Below the pieces are notes generated by a model. It made no database searches, was not told where the DNA came from, and saw only the letters and a list, made by a program, of their open reading frames with translations. Below are positions 53,379-62,601 of a DNA stretch of 64,000 nt, piece by piece. A program made the translations under genes and the position numbers. Source of the DNA: Phycisphaerales bacterium. Lineage in GTDB: Bacteria > Planctomycetota > Phycisphaerae > Phycisphaerales > UBA1924. The stretch spans positions 17,076 to 81,075 of the forward strand of contig JALSHH010000017.1 in assembly GCA_026982335.1 (NCBI GenBank). Reading direction: 5' to 3'. Each line of letters starts with the position of its first letter. The stretch's first letter is position 1.

Positions 53379-55016
53379 ATGGATCAGAACTCCGATCAAG
53401 CCATCGACGAGCCTCCTCACATGGAAGCTGATGTCCATCATCTTGAACAACAACGCCGGGAAAACCGTGAGGCAGTGATTGCGTTGGGGATGTTACCCTA
53501 TGGCGTGCGGACTGACGAGTTGATTTCCCTTGCCGATGCCCATGCCCGGTATGATGCCCAAGCCGACCAGGCCTACAAAGCCTCGAATCAGGCGCGTAAA
53601 CAGGCCAAACGCGATAATCCGGAGATCAGCGAAGCCGATCTGCCCGCAATTGTGGACAATCGCCCGCGCGTCAAGGTCGCGGGTCGAGTGATGCTTCACC
53701 GAGACAACGGCAAGCTCATCTGGCTCAATCTCCGCGATCACACCCGAGATACTTTCCAAATCGCGGTATCCAAACGCGATTGCGAAGAGAACGGGTTCAA
53801 GTTCGCCAAGGTGCTCGATGGCGGCGATCTTGTGATCGCCCAGGGGCCCCTCACGATGACCAATACCGGCGAAATCACCTGCTGGGTCGATTCACTGGTC
53901 CCGGCAAGTAAGTGTCTGGTGCCTCCGCCTGAGAAACATGCGGGGTTGCAAGATACGGAGCGGAGGTATCGTCAGCGGTATATGGATATGTGGGCCAATC
54001 CAGAGACGACGCGAACGCTGATCTTGCGATCAAAGCTGATGAGCGCGATGCGTCGATACCTTGAGGAGCAAGATTTCATCGAAGTCGAGACGCCAGTGTT
54101 GCAGACGCAGGCCGGCGGGGCGGCAGCGAGGCCGTTCTTGACGCATATGAATGCGTTGAATTTGGATTTGTCGTTGCGGATTGCGCCCGAGTTGTATCTC
54201 AAGAGGCTATTGGTTGGCGGGATGCCTCGAGTTTTTGAGGTGAGCCGAAATTTCAGAAATGAAGGACTTGACAAGAGTCACAACCCCGAGTTTACAAGTC
54301 TTGAAGTCTATCAGGCGTTTGGGAACTACGAAACGATGATGGAACTGACTGAGGGGTTGATTCGCGAGTTGGCAGTACTGGCTGCTGCTGAACAAGCAGG
54401 TGATTCGTCGGCGATGCCCTTTGGTGAGCTCATGATTGATTATCAATCTGCGTTCGAGAAGATTACCTATGCCCAGCTTTTTGAGAAGGCGCTCGGGTTC
54501 ACAATCGACGAGATTGACAAGGCGCAAAGCGAATGTAAGAAGCGCGGATTCAAGACCAAATCCAAGGATGGCACGCCGATTGATGATATTTTCATCATCA
54601 ACGAGCTCTTTGAAGAGGTGGCCGAGCCGATGATTGATCCCTCAAGGCCGACCTTTGTGCTGGACTATCCGGCGTCGCTCTCACCGCTCACTCGACCCAA
54701 GCCCGGAACACTCGATGATGTGGTGCCTTTGGCGGACCGATGGGATTTGTTCATCGGAGGCATGGAGATCGGTCCGGCATATACTGAGCTCAATGATCCT
54801 GATATTCAAGAAGCCAAGTTCCGTGAGCAGTTGGCGGGTGTGGATGACGAAGAATCGACCTTTCGTACTTTCGACGAGGACTTTGTCAATGCGCTCAAAG
54901 TCGGGATGCCGCCGGCGGGTGGATTAGGGCTCGGGATGGATCGGATCGTGATGTTGCTGGCAAATCGGCGTTCGATCCGTGATGTGCTGCCATTTCCCAT
55001 GATGAAGCCTGTCTGA
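53379..55016 (+). CDS. lysS: Lysine-tRNA ligase (class II)
   Basis: A 545-residue class II lysyl-tRNA synthetase. The OB-fold anticodon-binding domain covers about residues 90-190 (VKVAGRVMLHRDNGKLIWLNLRD). Motif 2 is VSRNFRNE and motif 3 is GLGMDRIVML near the C-terminus. The N-terminal part contains a 30-residue Ala/Lys/Arg-rich insert before the OB domain, longer than in E. coli. A TACAAT box lies five bases before the start codon without a ribosome-binding site. A terminator-type hairpin follows. Confidence 0.97.
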   Translation: MDQNSDQAIDEPPHMEADVHHLEQQRRENREAVIALGMLPYGVRTDELISLADAHARYDAQADQAYKASNQARKQAKRDNPEISEADLPAIVDNRPRVKVAGRVMLHRDNGKLIWLNLRDHTRDTFQIAVSKRDCEENGFKFAKVLDGGDLVIAQGPLTMTNTGEITCWVDSLVPASKCLVPPPEKHAGLQDTERRYRQRYMDMWANPETTRTLILRSKLMSAMRRYLEEQDFIEVETPVLQTQAGGAAARPFLTHMNALNLDLSLRIAPELYLKRLLVGGMPRVFEVSRNFRNEGLDKSHNPEFTSLEVYQAFGNYETMMELTEGLIRELAVLAAAEQAGDSSAMPFGELMIDYQSAFEKITYAQLFEKALGFTIDEIDKAQSECKKRGFKTKSKDGTPIDDIFIINELFEEVAEPMIDPSRPTFVLDYPASLSPLTRPKPGTLDDVVPLADRWDLFIGGMEIGPAYTELNDPDIQEAKFREQLAGVDDEESTFRTFDEDFVNALKVGMPPAGGLGLGMDRIVMLLANRRSIRDVLPFPMMKPV

Positions 55017-55025
55017 AGCCTGCCC

Positions 55026-55052
55026 AAAAAAACACCTCGCATTCGCGAGGTG
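55026..55052 (-). terminator. Terminator between convergent lysS and a secreted-protein gene
   Basis: A perfect 8-bp stem (55033-55040 with 55045-55052) has a 4-nt loop. On the minus strand it is followed by seven T residues (A-run 55026-55032), so it best serves the minus-strand gene; on the plus strand the T-run is poor. Confidence 0.85.
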
Positions 55053-55081
55053 CTTTGATCTGTAGTGAAGTCTTGCAAGGA

Positions 55082-56218
55082 TTAATCCTCAGCGGATTCA
55101 GTTTCAGGCTTGTTCTTTCGAACAGGACGACCTTGTTCATCTCGTGCGCGTGTGTCGATTACTTCACCGGTCTTTGGATCAGTGATGAGCATATCGAACC
55201 CACCCTCGGCAACACGCTTACGCTCGTGGAGCACATTAATCGTTTTGATCGTTGGTGAAATCTCAGGAAACTCTCGGCGTTCGCGCATGAGCTTGAAGAT
55301 GGTCGTTGCTTCATCAAACGAAAGTTTGCGAAATGCCTGATCAAACTCTCGGATGTCTTCGAATTGTTGTCCAGGATCTGTGCTGAGCTCTTTCTCAAAG
55401 GCGCGCAGGGCTTGGGTTTCAGGTGAAGTAAAACCGGCTTCGTCGATCAAGCTTCCGATTTGACTGATTGCTTCAGCGAGCATCGCATTGTAGGTAATTT
55501 CTGCTTCAAGGATCGAATCTTCAAGGACAAAGCGCATGACTTCTTCGAGCCCGTTCTCTGCATCAAGCACCTGAATTTCATCGGTGATTGCTTTTTTGTA
55601 TTCACGAACAATGTACTGGTTCATGCCGCCTTGCACGCGGGTAAGGATATTGAGGTTGAGCAGTTGTTGCGAGAGTGTGGTCGAAGGAACGAGCGGCTTG
55701 AGCATCTCAGCGATGCGCCCCATCTCGTCGATGTTGGAGATGTCGAAGTTTTTAATGAGCCCACCAGTCAGTTCCCAGTAAAGATCAAGGTTGTCAATGA
55801 CCATAAGTTCGAGTCGGTATCGGCGGGAATAAATCACTGGCATGATTCGCTCGACAGACTTGGGGCCTACATTTGGGTTTGAGCGCAGCGCGAGGATATC
55901 AGGCAGCTGACGGAGTCTAAGAATCCGACCATCGGGTCCAATCTTGGCGAGTTTGGGGTATGGAACATTGATGGGGAGTTCTGAAATATCACTCTTTTTA
56001 CTGCTACTGCTGCTTCTGGTGACATTGACAGCGGGTTTGGGTTTGGGAGCTGTTGGTTTGGGAGTGGCTTGAGGGGCTTGGGTTGGTGGGGGTGTGTAGG
56101 TTGGTTGCTCTTTGGCGGGTTTGGTTGGTGGGGGGGCCACCTGAGCAAACGAAGGCAGGGTTGTAAGCCCGATTGCAAGCCCACTGACGATGAGCGTGGT
56201 ATTCATTTTTCGGTTCAT
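55082..56218 (-). CDS. Hypothetical secreted protein with proline-rich linker
   Basis: Not recognised. The 378-residue product has a signal sequence (residues 1-25, ending near SFAQ), then a Pro/Thr/Lys-rich linker of about 40 residues, a Ser-rich stretch, and a largely helical domain from about 75 to 340. Residues about 120-260 are rich in Leu, Ile and Glu with no known motif. The C-terminus is charged. The upstream gap carries a 15-bp tandem repeat. The start at ATG 56218 gives a good signal peptide. It could be a cell-wall or surface-associated protein, but no function can be given. Confidence 0.7.
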   Translation of the reverse strand: MNRKMNTTLIVSGLAIGLTTLPSFAQVAPPPTKPAKEQPTYTPPPTQAPQATPKPTAPKPKPAVNVTRSSSSSKKSDISELPINVPYPKLAKIGPDGRILRLRQLPDILALRSNPNVGPKSVERIMPVIYSRRYRLELMVIDNLDLYWELTGGLIKNFDISNIDEMGRIAEMLKPLVPSTTLSQQLLNLNILTRVQGGMNQYIVREYKKAITDEIQVLDAENGLEEVMRFVLEDSILEAEITYNAMLAEAISQIGSLIDEAGFTSPETQALRAFEKELSTDPGQQFEDIREFDQAFRKLSFDEATTIFKLMRERREFPEISPTIKTINVLHERKRVAEGGFDMLITDPKTGEVIDTRARDEQGRPVRKNKPETESAED

Positions 56219-56276
56219 GTCTTGTATTCCTCCCGATCCGGCTTCGATTGTCCGGCTTGTCTATTGAATTGAATCG

Positions 56277-56306
56277 GCTGATTTGGGTTATGCTGATTTG
56301 GGTTAT
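56277..56306. repeat. 15-bp tandem duplication upstream of the secreted-protein gene
   Basis: GCTGATTTGGGTTAT occurs at 56277-56291 and again at 56292-56306, perfectly. It lies about 60-90 bp upstream of the minus-strand start codon at 56218, in a 289-bp divergent gap with pyrE. Confidence 0.85.
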
Positions 56307-56507
56307 TCTACTGGGTCTGATTCGGCCTGTTTCGATGAGTGCATACAACTGCATACCAGTGATTCTGCAAGGATATGCCTTGATCGACACAATGCCGACA
56401 CCACTCAAACGCCTCGAGGCACCAATTATGACGCTCAATTCCTGATTGAGTTCTCAATTCTTCTTTTTTTGAACGCACAAATCAGATTTTTCGGACTATA
56501 AACCGCC

Positions 56508-57086
56508 ATGCCTCCCCCAAAGACACCTGCAGACACCAATCTTGACCCAAATACACTTGTCCAAGCCATCGCCCAAGCATCGCTCCTGCGGGGGACCTTC
56601 ACCCTTCGGTCTGGGCGGACAAGCACCTACTACCTCGACAAATACCGATTCTCGACCAAGCCTGCCATCCTCAAGCAGCTCGGTGAGCTCTTCAAAGTAC
56701 AAATCGGACAGATTGAGAAAGAAGTGGGCACGATTCATCAGCTCGCCGGAGCCGAGCTCGGGGGGATTCCACTCGTGACCGCTGCTGGGCTGAGCACCGG
56801 GCTGACTACGATCTTTGTCCGCAATGCCAAAAAAGACTATGGCACTGCCAAGCAAGTCGAAGGGATCATCAACAAAGGTGACACGGTGATCTTTATCGAA
56901 GATGTCGCAACAACCGGCGGCCAAGCCCTCGAAGCAATCGAGGTACTCAAATCACTGGGTGCCAAGGTGCCTGCGATGATTACAGTGATCGACCGAGAAG
57001 AAGGGGCGCGAGAAAATATCGAAGGGGCAGGTGTGAAGTTTGTTGCACTCTTTACCAAAAGCGATCTCGGCGTAGAAGATGAATAA
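56508..57086 (+). CDS. pyrE: Orotate phosphoribosyltransferase
   Basis: Makes OMP from orotate and PRPP in pyrimidine synthesis. The 192-residue product has FTLRSGRTSTYYLDKYRF at the N-terminus and the PRPP-binding motif VIFIEDVATTGGQAL. It lacks any fused OMP decarboxylase domain. A TATAAA box lies five bases before the ATG with no ribosome-binding site, so the message may be leaderless. It is convergent with the RNase Z-like gene 15 bp away. Confidence 0.95.
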   Translation: MPPPKTPADTNLDPNTLVQAIAQASLLRGTFTLRSGRTSTYYLDKYRFSTKPAILKQLGELFKVQIGQIEKEVGTIHQLAGAELGGIPLVTAAGLSTGLTTIFVRNAKKDYGTAKQVEGIINKGDTVIFIEDVATTGGQALEAIEVLKSLGAKVPAMITVIDREEGARENIEGAGVKFVALFTKSDLGVEDE

Positions 57087-57101
57087 TCCCAGTGACGATT
57101 C

Positions 57102-58034
57102 CTAGCTCTCGTTGTTGAGAGATTCTTCGAGCTTGCGCGCTTCCTCTGCCTGCTCTTCATACCGGATGCGGTTGTTGCGGTGATCCATCAGGAAATGTAC
57201 CTTGCTGGTGAGTTCTTTACCCGCTTGCTCGACGAGCTGCTTGCGGGCTTGGCCCAAGTGTGTTCGGCGTGAGAGATGCACCACCACCATGTGTTCGCAC
57301 TTGATAACCTTAAGCCATTCGACCAGATCATCGACATGCATGTGCATCCCGATCTTGGCCCGATCTTTGTGACTAGGCTCGAAGAAAGTACACTCAGAGA
57401 TGATGATTTGGGCTTTGCGGACATCGTCGCGGAGCAGGTGCACCCCCGGGAGGGTGTCGCCAGTGTAGGCTAACAACGGAACTTCGAGATGATTTACGAT
57501 CTCCTCACCCTTGTGCTTCATATCCCGTAGCTTCTCCTGAGGCAGCCCGACCAGGTGTTCTTTGAGCTTGGTGCGCTTTTCGATGATGACATACCCCATC
57601 GAAGGCGCGGTGTGTTCGGTGTGGAAGGCGCGGAGCATGATGTTGTTCTTGATCTGGATTTCTTGCTCGTGTTCGAGCGGGATCAGTTCGTAAGGGGTTT
57701 TTTGGCGTTCGAGGCTTTGGAACCCGTCCATCATGCCTCGAACATCGGATTCGATGCGCGCATCGCACACAATCGTTCCCGGGCCCATGCCTTGGAAGTT
57801 GCGTTGCGAGCACCAGTAGGCCAAGCCTCCGACATGATCCATGTGCCCGTGGGAGAGGGCACAGAACTTGGCAGCGAGCGCTGAGCGCGGGGCCATGCCC
57901 ATATCGAAGCAGACATCCATCTCGGGGATATTGATCGTGGTGGCTTCGCCTGCGACGGAGTAGCCTTGGATGCGGAAGGGCGGGAGGTAGAGGAACCCGA
58001 GCGAGCCGTCGCGTGGTGGTGGTTTGGGGATCAT
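57102..58034 (-). CDS. Metallo-beta-lactamase-fold hydrolase, RNase Z-like
   Basis: The 310-residue product has the intact metal motif LSHGHMDHVGG, a histidine in FHTEHT, YTGDT with the bridging aspartate, and a conserved VVVHLS at the C-terminus. The pattern is that of the tRNase Z/ElaC-type branch, but the flexible arm region differs, so a tRNA 3'-end processing role is possible but not certain. It is useful as a contrast to the metal-less MBL-fold gene at 27063. ATG 58034 is the first in frame. The 58129-58211 inverted repeat lies upstream. Confidence 0.85.
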   Translation of the reverse strand: MIPKPPPRDGSLGFLYLPPFRIQGYSVAGEATTINIPEMDVCFDMGMAPRSALAAKFCALSHGHMDHVGGLAYWCSQRNFQGMGPGTIVCDARIESDVRGMMDGFQSLERQKTPYELIPLEHEQEIQIKNNIMLRAFHTEHTAPSMGYVIIEKRTKLKEHLVGLPQEKLRDMKHKGEEIVNHLEVPLLAYTGDTLPGVHLLRDDVRKAQIIISECTFFEPSHKDRAKIGMHMHVDDLVEWLKVIKCEHMVVVHLSRRTHLGQARKQLVEQAGKELTSKVHFLMDHRNNRIRYEEQAEEARKLEESLNNES

Positions 58035-58128
58035 GGCGATGCGAACTCCGCTGACAGCGTGTTATCGCTGAAAAAAGTGGTGATTGGCCCGTCGTTACGA
58101 GCATGGGTGAGTCTAGGCGGGGTTTCTC

Positions 58129-58211
58129 AACGAGCCGAGACCGTGAGGGAGTGGTCTTTTCTTCTGCTTGTCCCAATCCCAAAGACCGCTCCCTCACGGT
58201 CGCGGCTCGTT
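58129..58211. repeat. Large near-perfect inverted repeat, REP-like hairpin element
   Basis: Two 31-bp arms (58129-58159 and 58181-58211) are inverted repeats that differ at two positions only and flank a 21-bp centre. The core arm contains GACCGTGAGGGAG. Such long palindromes are typical of dispersed REP-like or MITE-like elements. There is no T-run to make it a terminator and it lies in a 481-bp gap (58035-58515) without a gene. Only one copy is in the window. Confidence 0.8.
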
Positions 58212-58515
58212 CGTTGCAAGAATCACCGTGTGGTTTTGGCTGTATTCTGGGCAGATTGGGGAGGGGAGATCGGTGTAGTCGTAGGCGCAGTGGATGCATA
58301 TTTGATTTTCCCGTCGAGTTGTGATGGTTATTGCTCTGTAGTTTGAGGAAGAGCCAATGAATGAGGCATGCCATGTGGGAAATCCGAAGAGCACCGAGCA
58401 AGGTGAGCGCAAAGACAAAGTTGATGATCCACATTGAAAGAATGGCAAATTAAGTTTCCCGATGATATCAGTTCAATCAAGCCTCACCCTCTCTGTGGCG
58501 CATATCATCGACCTT

Positions 58516-59334
58516 ATGCCAATACCAGAAAATACACCCGATACACCCCAAAAAACAGACTCGACCGATCAGCTCGCCTTGCCCGCCCAGCACCAAGAAT
58601 CCGTCGGCGAAGTCCTCAAACGCCTGGGTCCGGCAGCATGGCTTGGGATTGCGTGGGCGGTGTTGCCGGGGATTGCGGGGATTACGCTCTTGGCCAATAT
58701 GGGCACCGCGACGCGGCTATTGGTTGGGACGGATGAAAACCCGGGGCTGCCTTTGGCAATTGGGTTGGTGGTGTATATTACGATCTTTGTCATCACGGCG
58801 GGGATTGGGGTGCTGCCTACGGTTTCGCAGGCGATCCTTGCCGGGTTCGCCTTTGGAGTTGCGTGGGGGTTCCCCGCAGCCTTGGTTGGGTTCGCAGGGG
58901 CGTCAATCATCGGGTACACCATTGCCAATGTCGTTGCTCGCAAGAAGGTTGAAGACGAGATCAAAGCCCATCCCAAAGCCTCGATTATCCGCGATGCGTT
59001 TATTCGGCACGGCAAGGTGCGGGCGTTGGTGATTCTGACGCTGATCCGTGTGCCTCCCAACTCGCCGTTTGCATTGACGAACTACGCGATGAGTGTTTCG
59101 GGGGTGAAATTAGTGCCGTTTATGGTTGCAACAATCGTAGGGATGGCGCCGCGGACCTTCGCTGCGGTGTGGATCGGATCGCAGGTGAGCAACTGGGATG
59201 AAGCCAAGATGCCTAAATGGATGGCGATTGGCGGGATTGTGCTGGCGATTGCGATTTTGATGGGGTTGGGCAAACTGGCCAATAAGGCAGTGGAGTCGGC
59301 AACGAAAAATAGCGGACAGAAAGATAAAGAATAA
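58516..59334 (+). CDS. TVP38/TMEM64-family (VTT domain) membrane protein, first of tandem pair
   Basis: A 272-residue membrane protein with a polar 45-residue N-terminus and about six hydrophobic segments. The VTT core has GVLPTVSQAILAGFAFG and RVPPNSPFALTNYAMSVSGV, the family's conserved basic and aromatic pattern. VTT-domain proteins act in lipid scrambling or membrane trafficking in eukaryotes; bacterial roles are poorly known (DedA-like). ATG 58462 is an alternative in-frame start. It is closely similar to the next gene over the core. Confidence 0.85.
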   Translation: MPIPENTPDTPQKTDSTDQLALPAQHQESVGEVLKRLGPAAWLGIAWAVLPGIAGITLLANMGTATRLLVGTDENPGLPLAIGLVVYITIFVITAGIGVLPTVSQAILAGFAFGVAWGFPAALVGFAGASIIGYTIANVVARKKVEDEIKAHPKASIIRDAFIRHGKVRALVILTLIRVPPNSPFALTNYAMSVSGVKLVPFMVATIVGMAPRTFAAVWIGSQVSNWDEAKMPKWMAIGGIVLAIAILMGLGKLANKAVESATKNSGQKDKE

Positions 59335-59459
59335 GGCGGTTGCTGTAAGGTTGGAGCCTCGTGCGTAAGTGATGAAGCCAATGGGTGAATCGGCCGATGT
59401 CGTATGGATGAACTGTATTTCTTTGAGGGTTTTTGTTTTTATGGTCTAGTATTTCATTG

Positions 59460-60620
59460 ATGCCCACCCAAACAGATCCATCTTCTTCCTCGGTTTCTTT
59501 GCCTCATCCTGAGCCCAAAGTTGGGGTGTGTCCGTATGTTGATCATTCCGCAGCCGGGGTTGATGAACTTGGCGCTGGCGAATCAAGCTCGGTGCTCGAA
59601 GAGGCAGCATGTGTGATGATCGGCACGCGGGTTCATGCCAACGCCAAAAATCATCGGCGTCGGTTTGGTTCGCAAGCGTTGCACTGGGGTGTGTTGTTTG
59701 TTGCGTTGTTGCTCTCGTTGCCGATTGTACTGCCGACACTTTCTGAGCCGATGCGTGAATGGATTGCTCTTCATGTACTCGATTCGCCGGGCAACTGGAA
59801 GAGTATTGTGTTGAGTCTGTTGGCTTCTGGTGTGTTTTCGATTGGGTTTGTACACCGGGTTGGTCGCGAGCGGGTGCAGAGCAGCTGTGCGATGTTGCGA
59901 AGGCTTGGTCCAGCGACCGTCCTCGGGGTGATATGGTCAATCGTTCCCTCGTTTGCAGGGGTGATGCTGATTCTCAATATGGAACCCATCCGCCTGGCAC
60001 TCGTCGGCGACGCATCGAGCAGCATGCACATGATGATGGGAATGCTCATTTATTTGGTTGGGTTTATTGTCTTGGCTGGTTTTGGATGCCTGCCGACGGT
60101 TTCGCAGGCGATCTTGGCCGGATATGCCTTTGGATTGTCGATGGGGCTTGGGCTTGCCCTGATCGGATTCGGCGGAGCTTCGCTTGTCGGGTATGCCCTT
60201 GTCAGGCGGGTCGTTCATGTGCGTGTCGAGCACGAGCTCGAGCGGTGTCCCAAGGTGATTTTCATGCGCGATGCACTCTTGCGGGCCAAGCCAACCAAAG
60301 CGGTACTGATGGTGGCACTTTTGCGCGCATCGCCGAGCACACCCTTTGCGTTGACCAATCTGCTGTTGGGCTCGATTGGTATTGCTCGGAGCGTGTTTTT
60401 CTTTGGCACGATCATCGGGATGTTCCCGCGTACGCTCGCTGCGGTGCTCATCGGTCATCAGATCACGGCATGGACCGGCGAGTATGACAAGCCAGTGTGG
60501 GCATTCATCACCGGAATCATCGCTTTGGTCATTCTGGTGGTGCTGATCTCGCGGGCAGCTGCGAATGCCTTGGCCCGTGTTGCCCAGATCGAGGATACCT
60601 CGCCGGTGTTTGCCCACTGA
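59460..60620 (+). CDS. TVP38/TMEM64-family (VTT domain) membrane protein, second of tandem pair
   Basis: A 386-residue paralogue of the preceding protein. The VTT core (about residues 140-345) shares LPTVSQAILAGYAFG, RASPSTPFALTNLLLGSIGI and GMFPRTLAAV. It differs by an extra N-terminal region of about 120 residues, including a polar segment and two more hydrophobic helices (about 75-95 and 115-135). The genes are in the same orientation 125 bp apart, so a tandem duplication followed by divergence is likely. The convergent CPBP protease gene is 13 bp away. Confidence 0.85.
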   Translation: MPTQTDPSSSSVSLPHPEPKVGVCPYVDHSAAGVDELGAGESSSVLEEAACVMIGTRVHANAKNHRRRFGSQALHWGVLFVALLLSLPIVLPTLSEPMREWIALHVLDSPGNWKSIVLSLLASGVFSIGFVHRVGRERVQSSCAMLRRLGPATVLGVIWSIVPSFAGVMLILNMEPIRLALVGDASSSMHMMMGMLIYLVGFIVLAGFGCLPTVSQAILAGYAFGLSMGLGLALIGFGGASLVGYALVRRVVHVRVEHELERCPKVIFMRDALLRAKPTKAVLMVALLRASPSTPFALTNLLLGSIGIARSVFFFGTIIGMFPRTLAAVLIGHQITAWTGEYDKPVWAFITGIIALVILVVLISRAAANALARVAQIEDTSPVFAH

Positions 60621-60633
60621 GTGGGTTTTTGGT

Positions 60634-62214
60634 CTATGTCGGTCCATTGAGCAGAAACACGAAAAGTACCGTGGCACCGATGATCGAGAAGTTGTGTAGG
60701 AAATGAGCGGTCATTGCTGCAATCAATGATCCGCGCCATTCACGCATAAAGGCAAACATAAACCCAAGTGCGATCAAAGGCGAAACCATCAAAGGCCCGT
60801 AGCTGTGCATAAACGCAAAGAGCGCTGCACTGAGCAGGGCAGCAAAGACCCAGTGCATCGAGCTGCGCAGGTGCCGAAAAAGTGCGCCGCGGAAGATGGT
60901 TTCTTCGACAATCGGCGCCCAAGTGACAGCAAGCAAAAACAGCAGGATCACCGTAAACACATCACCCGAAGCGATAATTTCGACGATCGGATTGGTCATC
61001 GGTTCAGGTTTGGGAGCAACGCCATTGTTGAGTAGAGTTTGGACGATGCTTTTGAGAATGAGCAGAACCATGGTGATTAGTGTGCCTGCAAGAAACAAAG
61101 GCACCGATGCGATATAGGCAAGTATCCCACATCCGATTTCTTTGAATATCCCTTCACCCTTGTGCCATCCGATAGCTTGTTTCCAATCTTTGCGTTTCAT
61201 GCCTCGGAAGATGCCCCAGAAGATCGTCGCCAATATCAGCCACTGAAGGATTAGTGTATAAGGGGCGATCTGTGGGAAGATATGGGCAGCGACGAGCATG
61301 GCCAAGAACGAGCCGACAAAGACGACATAGGTTTCGAGGAAGATGCTGCCGCCCTTGGCCGGGATATGGTTGCGCAACCTGATCTTCCCCGATGATATCC
61401 AAACGACCCCGAACACCAGCAGGCAGAGTCCTGTTAGAGGCACAATCAAAAGGACAAGGCCCGCGATCGACACGAAAAGAATGATTGCCCACGCACCATC
61501 AATCAGCGGTGCCCGGCGCAGGTCAGCATCATCGAGTCCATGGGTAAGGGCCACTTGTCCGACAAGCCCGTATCGAGCAGCAATCTGATCGCGTTCGTTG
61601 TCTTCGAGCGCGTTGATCCCGAAGATGTACATTGCTTCGAGGATATTGAGATCACTTGTGATGAGGTCATTGGCCCCATTCGGGGCTGCTCGTGGGTCTG
61701 CACGCTCGAAGCGATCGACCTTGAGTGCTTCGATTCGTTCGAGGGCCGATTCGGTGCCTTCAAGCTCGCCTGCGAGCATGATGAGCCGAACCTTATCTTC
61801 GTCGATCAGGCGTGTTTCATCCTTGACGAGCATGGACATGGAAAGGTGGGGTTTGAACACAGTGAGCCCACGCAAGGCGATCCGGGCGGGGATGTCGATC
61901 TCGCCAAAGTTTCCAGGTGCTGGGCGATCGGATGATTGGGCAACCGCAGGTGCGGGCTGGGTGTTGAAGATTTTGTCTTTGAAAGCGTCGCTGGTATTGG
62001 TCCAGAGGAGCACCATCGCGACGACCACCACACATGAAAGCAAGGCCAAAGCCCGTGAGGTTGGCGTACCGGGATCGGCTGGGTCGATTGGGTTGCCCTG
62101 TTTGGTCGTGAGTTGATGAAGATCGTGTCTCATTGCATCGGCGACGGGTGACCAGGCGGTGTCAAGGTGTGCCCTGCGTTTGCCGGGTTGGTGTTCGTTT
62201 GGGTCAATGTTCAT
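60634..62214 (-). CDS. CPBP-family intramembrane metalloprotease (CAAX-type)
   Basis: A 526-residue membrane protein. The C-terminal CPBP/ABI domain, about residues 385-520, has APIVEETIFRGALFRHL (motif 1, EExxFR), FAFMHSYGP (motif 2) and AHFLHNF (motif 3), with conserved Glu and His. The N-terminal part has a single helix (about 55-75) and an exposed domain of about 150 residues that is poorly conserved. ATG 62226 is a further in-frame start; 62214 is equally plausible. Bacterial members are often tied to maturation or immunity; no peptide gene is adjacent. Confidence 0.85.
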   Translation of the reverse strand: MNIDPNEHQPGKRRAHLDTAWSPVADAMRHDLHQLTTKQGNPIDPADPGTPTSRALALLSCVVVVAMVLLWTNTSDAFKDKIFNTQPAPAVAQSSDRPAPGNFGEIDIPARIALRGLTVFKPHLSMSMLVKDETRLIDEDKVRLIMLAGELEGTESALERIEALKVDRFERADPRAAPNGANDLITSDLNILEAMYIFGINALEDNERDQIAARYGLVGQVALTHGLDDADLRRAPLIDGAWAIILFVSIAGLVLLIVPLTGLCLLVFGVVWISSGKIRLRNHIPAKGGSIFLETYVVFVGSFLAMLVAAHIFPQIAPYTLILQWLILATIFWGIFRGMKRKDWKQAIGWHKGEGIFKEIGCGILAYIASVPLFLAGTLITMVLLILKSIVQTLLNNGVAPKPEPMTNPIVEIIASGDVFTVILLFLLAVTWAPIVEETIFRGALFRHLRSSMHWVFAALLSAALFAFMHSYGPLMVSPLIALGFMFAFMREWRGSLIAAMTAHFLHNFSIIGATVLFVFLLNGPT

Positions 62215-62601
62215 ACAGCGGTCCACGGCGGTTTTGGTCAGGATTCAGGCATCTTTCGGCGGATTCCACCCCCATCATCGGCCAGTTTTGTCGGTTCGCC
62301 CGATCTTGTTTGTTGCGATTTGGGTTCGATGATTGACCAAAGGGATTGATGAGCCTAATTTACCCTCCCTACGCGATTTGTGTTGGGGTTGATCTGACAA
62401 ACATGCAGCTTGGACCCGCTCCTTTGACAAAGTCTCGGCAAATGGTTCAAACTGTCCGCCCTGCCCGGTAGGCAGCGTTTCGAGCACGACCGCGGTCGCT
62501 GCTGATCTTCATGTCGCCTCATGACACCTCGTCAGACCACATATGCAGATTCAGGAGCTGTCCAAAGCCTGCATGATCTGATACGAAAAGGAGATGGACC
62601 G
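62215..62601. promoter_or_regulatory. Divergent gap with candidate leader of the L13-S9 operon
   Basis: 387 bp without a gene. Near the ribosomal start, 62461-62502 holds nested complementarity: CTGCC-CGGTA-GGCAG (62461-62475), a palindrome CGACCGCGGTCG (62487-62498) and GCAGCG (62472-62477) with CGCTGC (62497-62502), which are mutually exclusive with the palindrome. TTGACA lies at 62424-62429 without a convincing -10. This could be a ribosomal-protein leader, but no known L13 leader was recognised. Confidence 0.35.

Noticed and set aside
57505..58434. 309-residue minus-strand open frame overlapping the RNase Z-like gene and the long palindrome
   Set aside because: Alternate frame of a well-supported gene and reads through a repeat element; Arg/His/Pro-rich without a domain.
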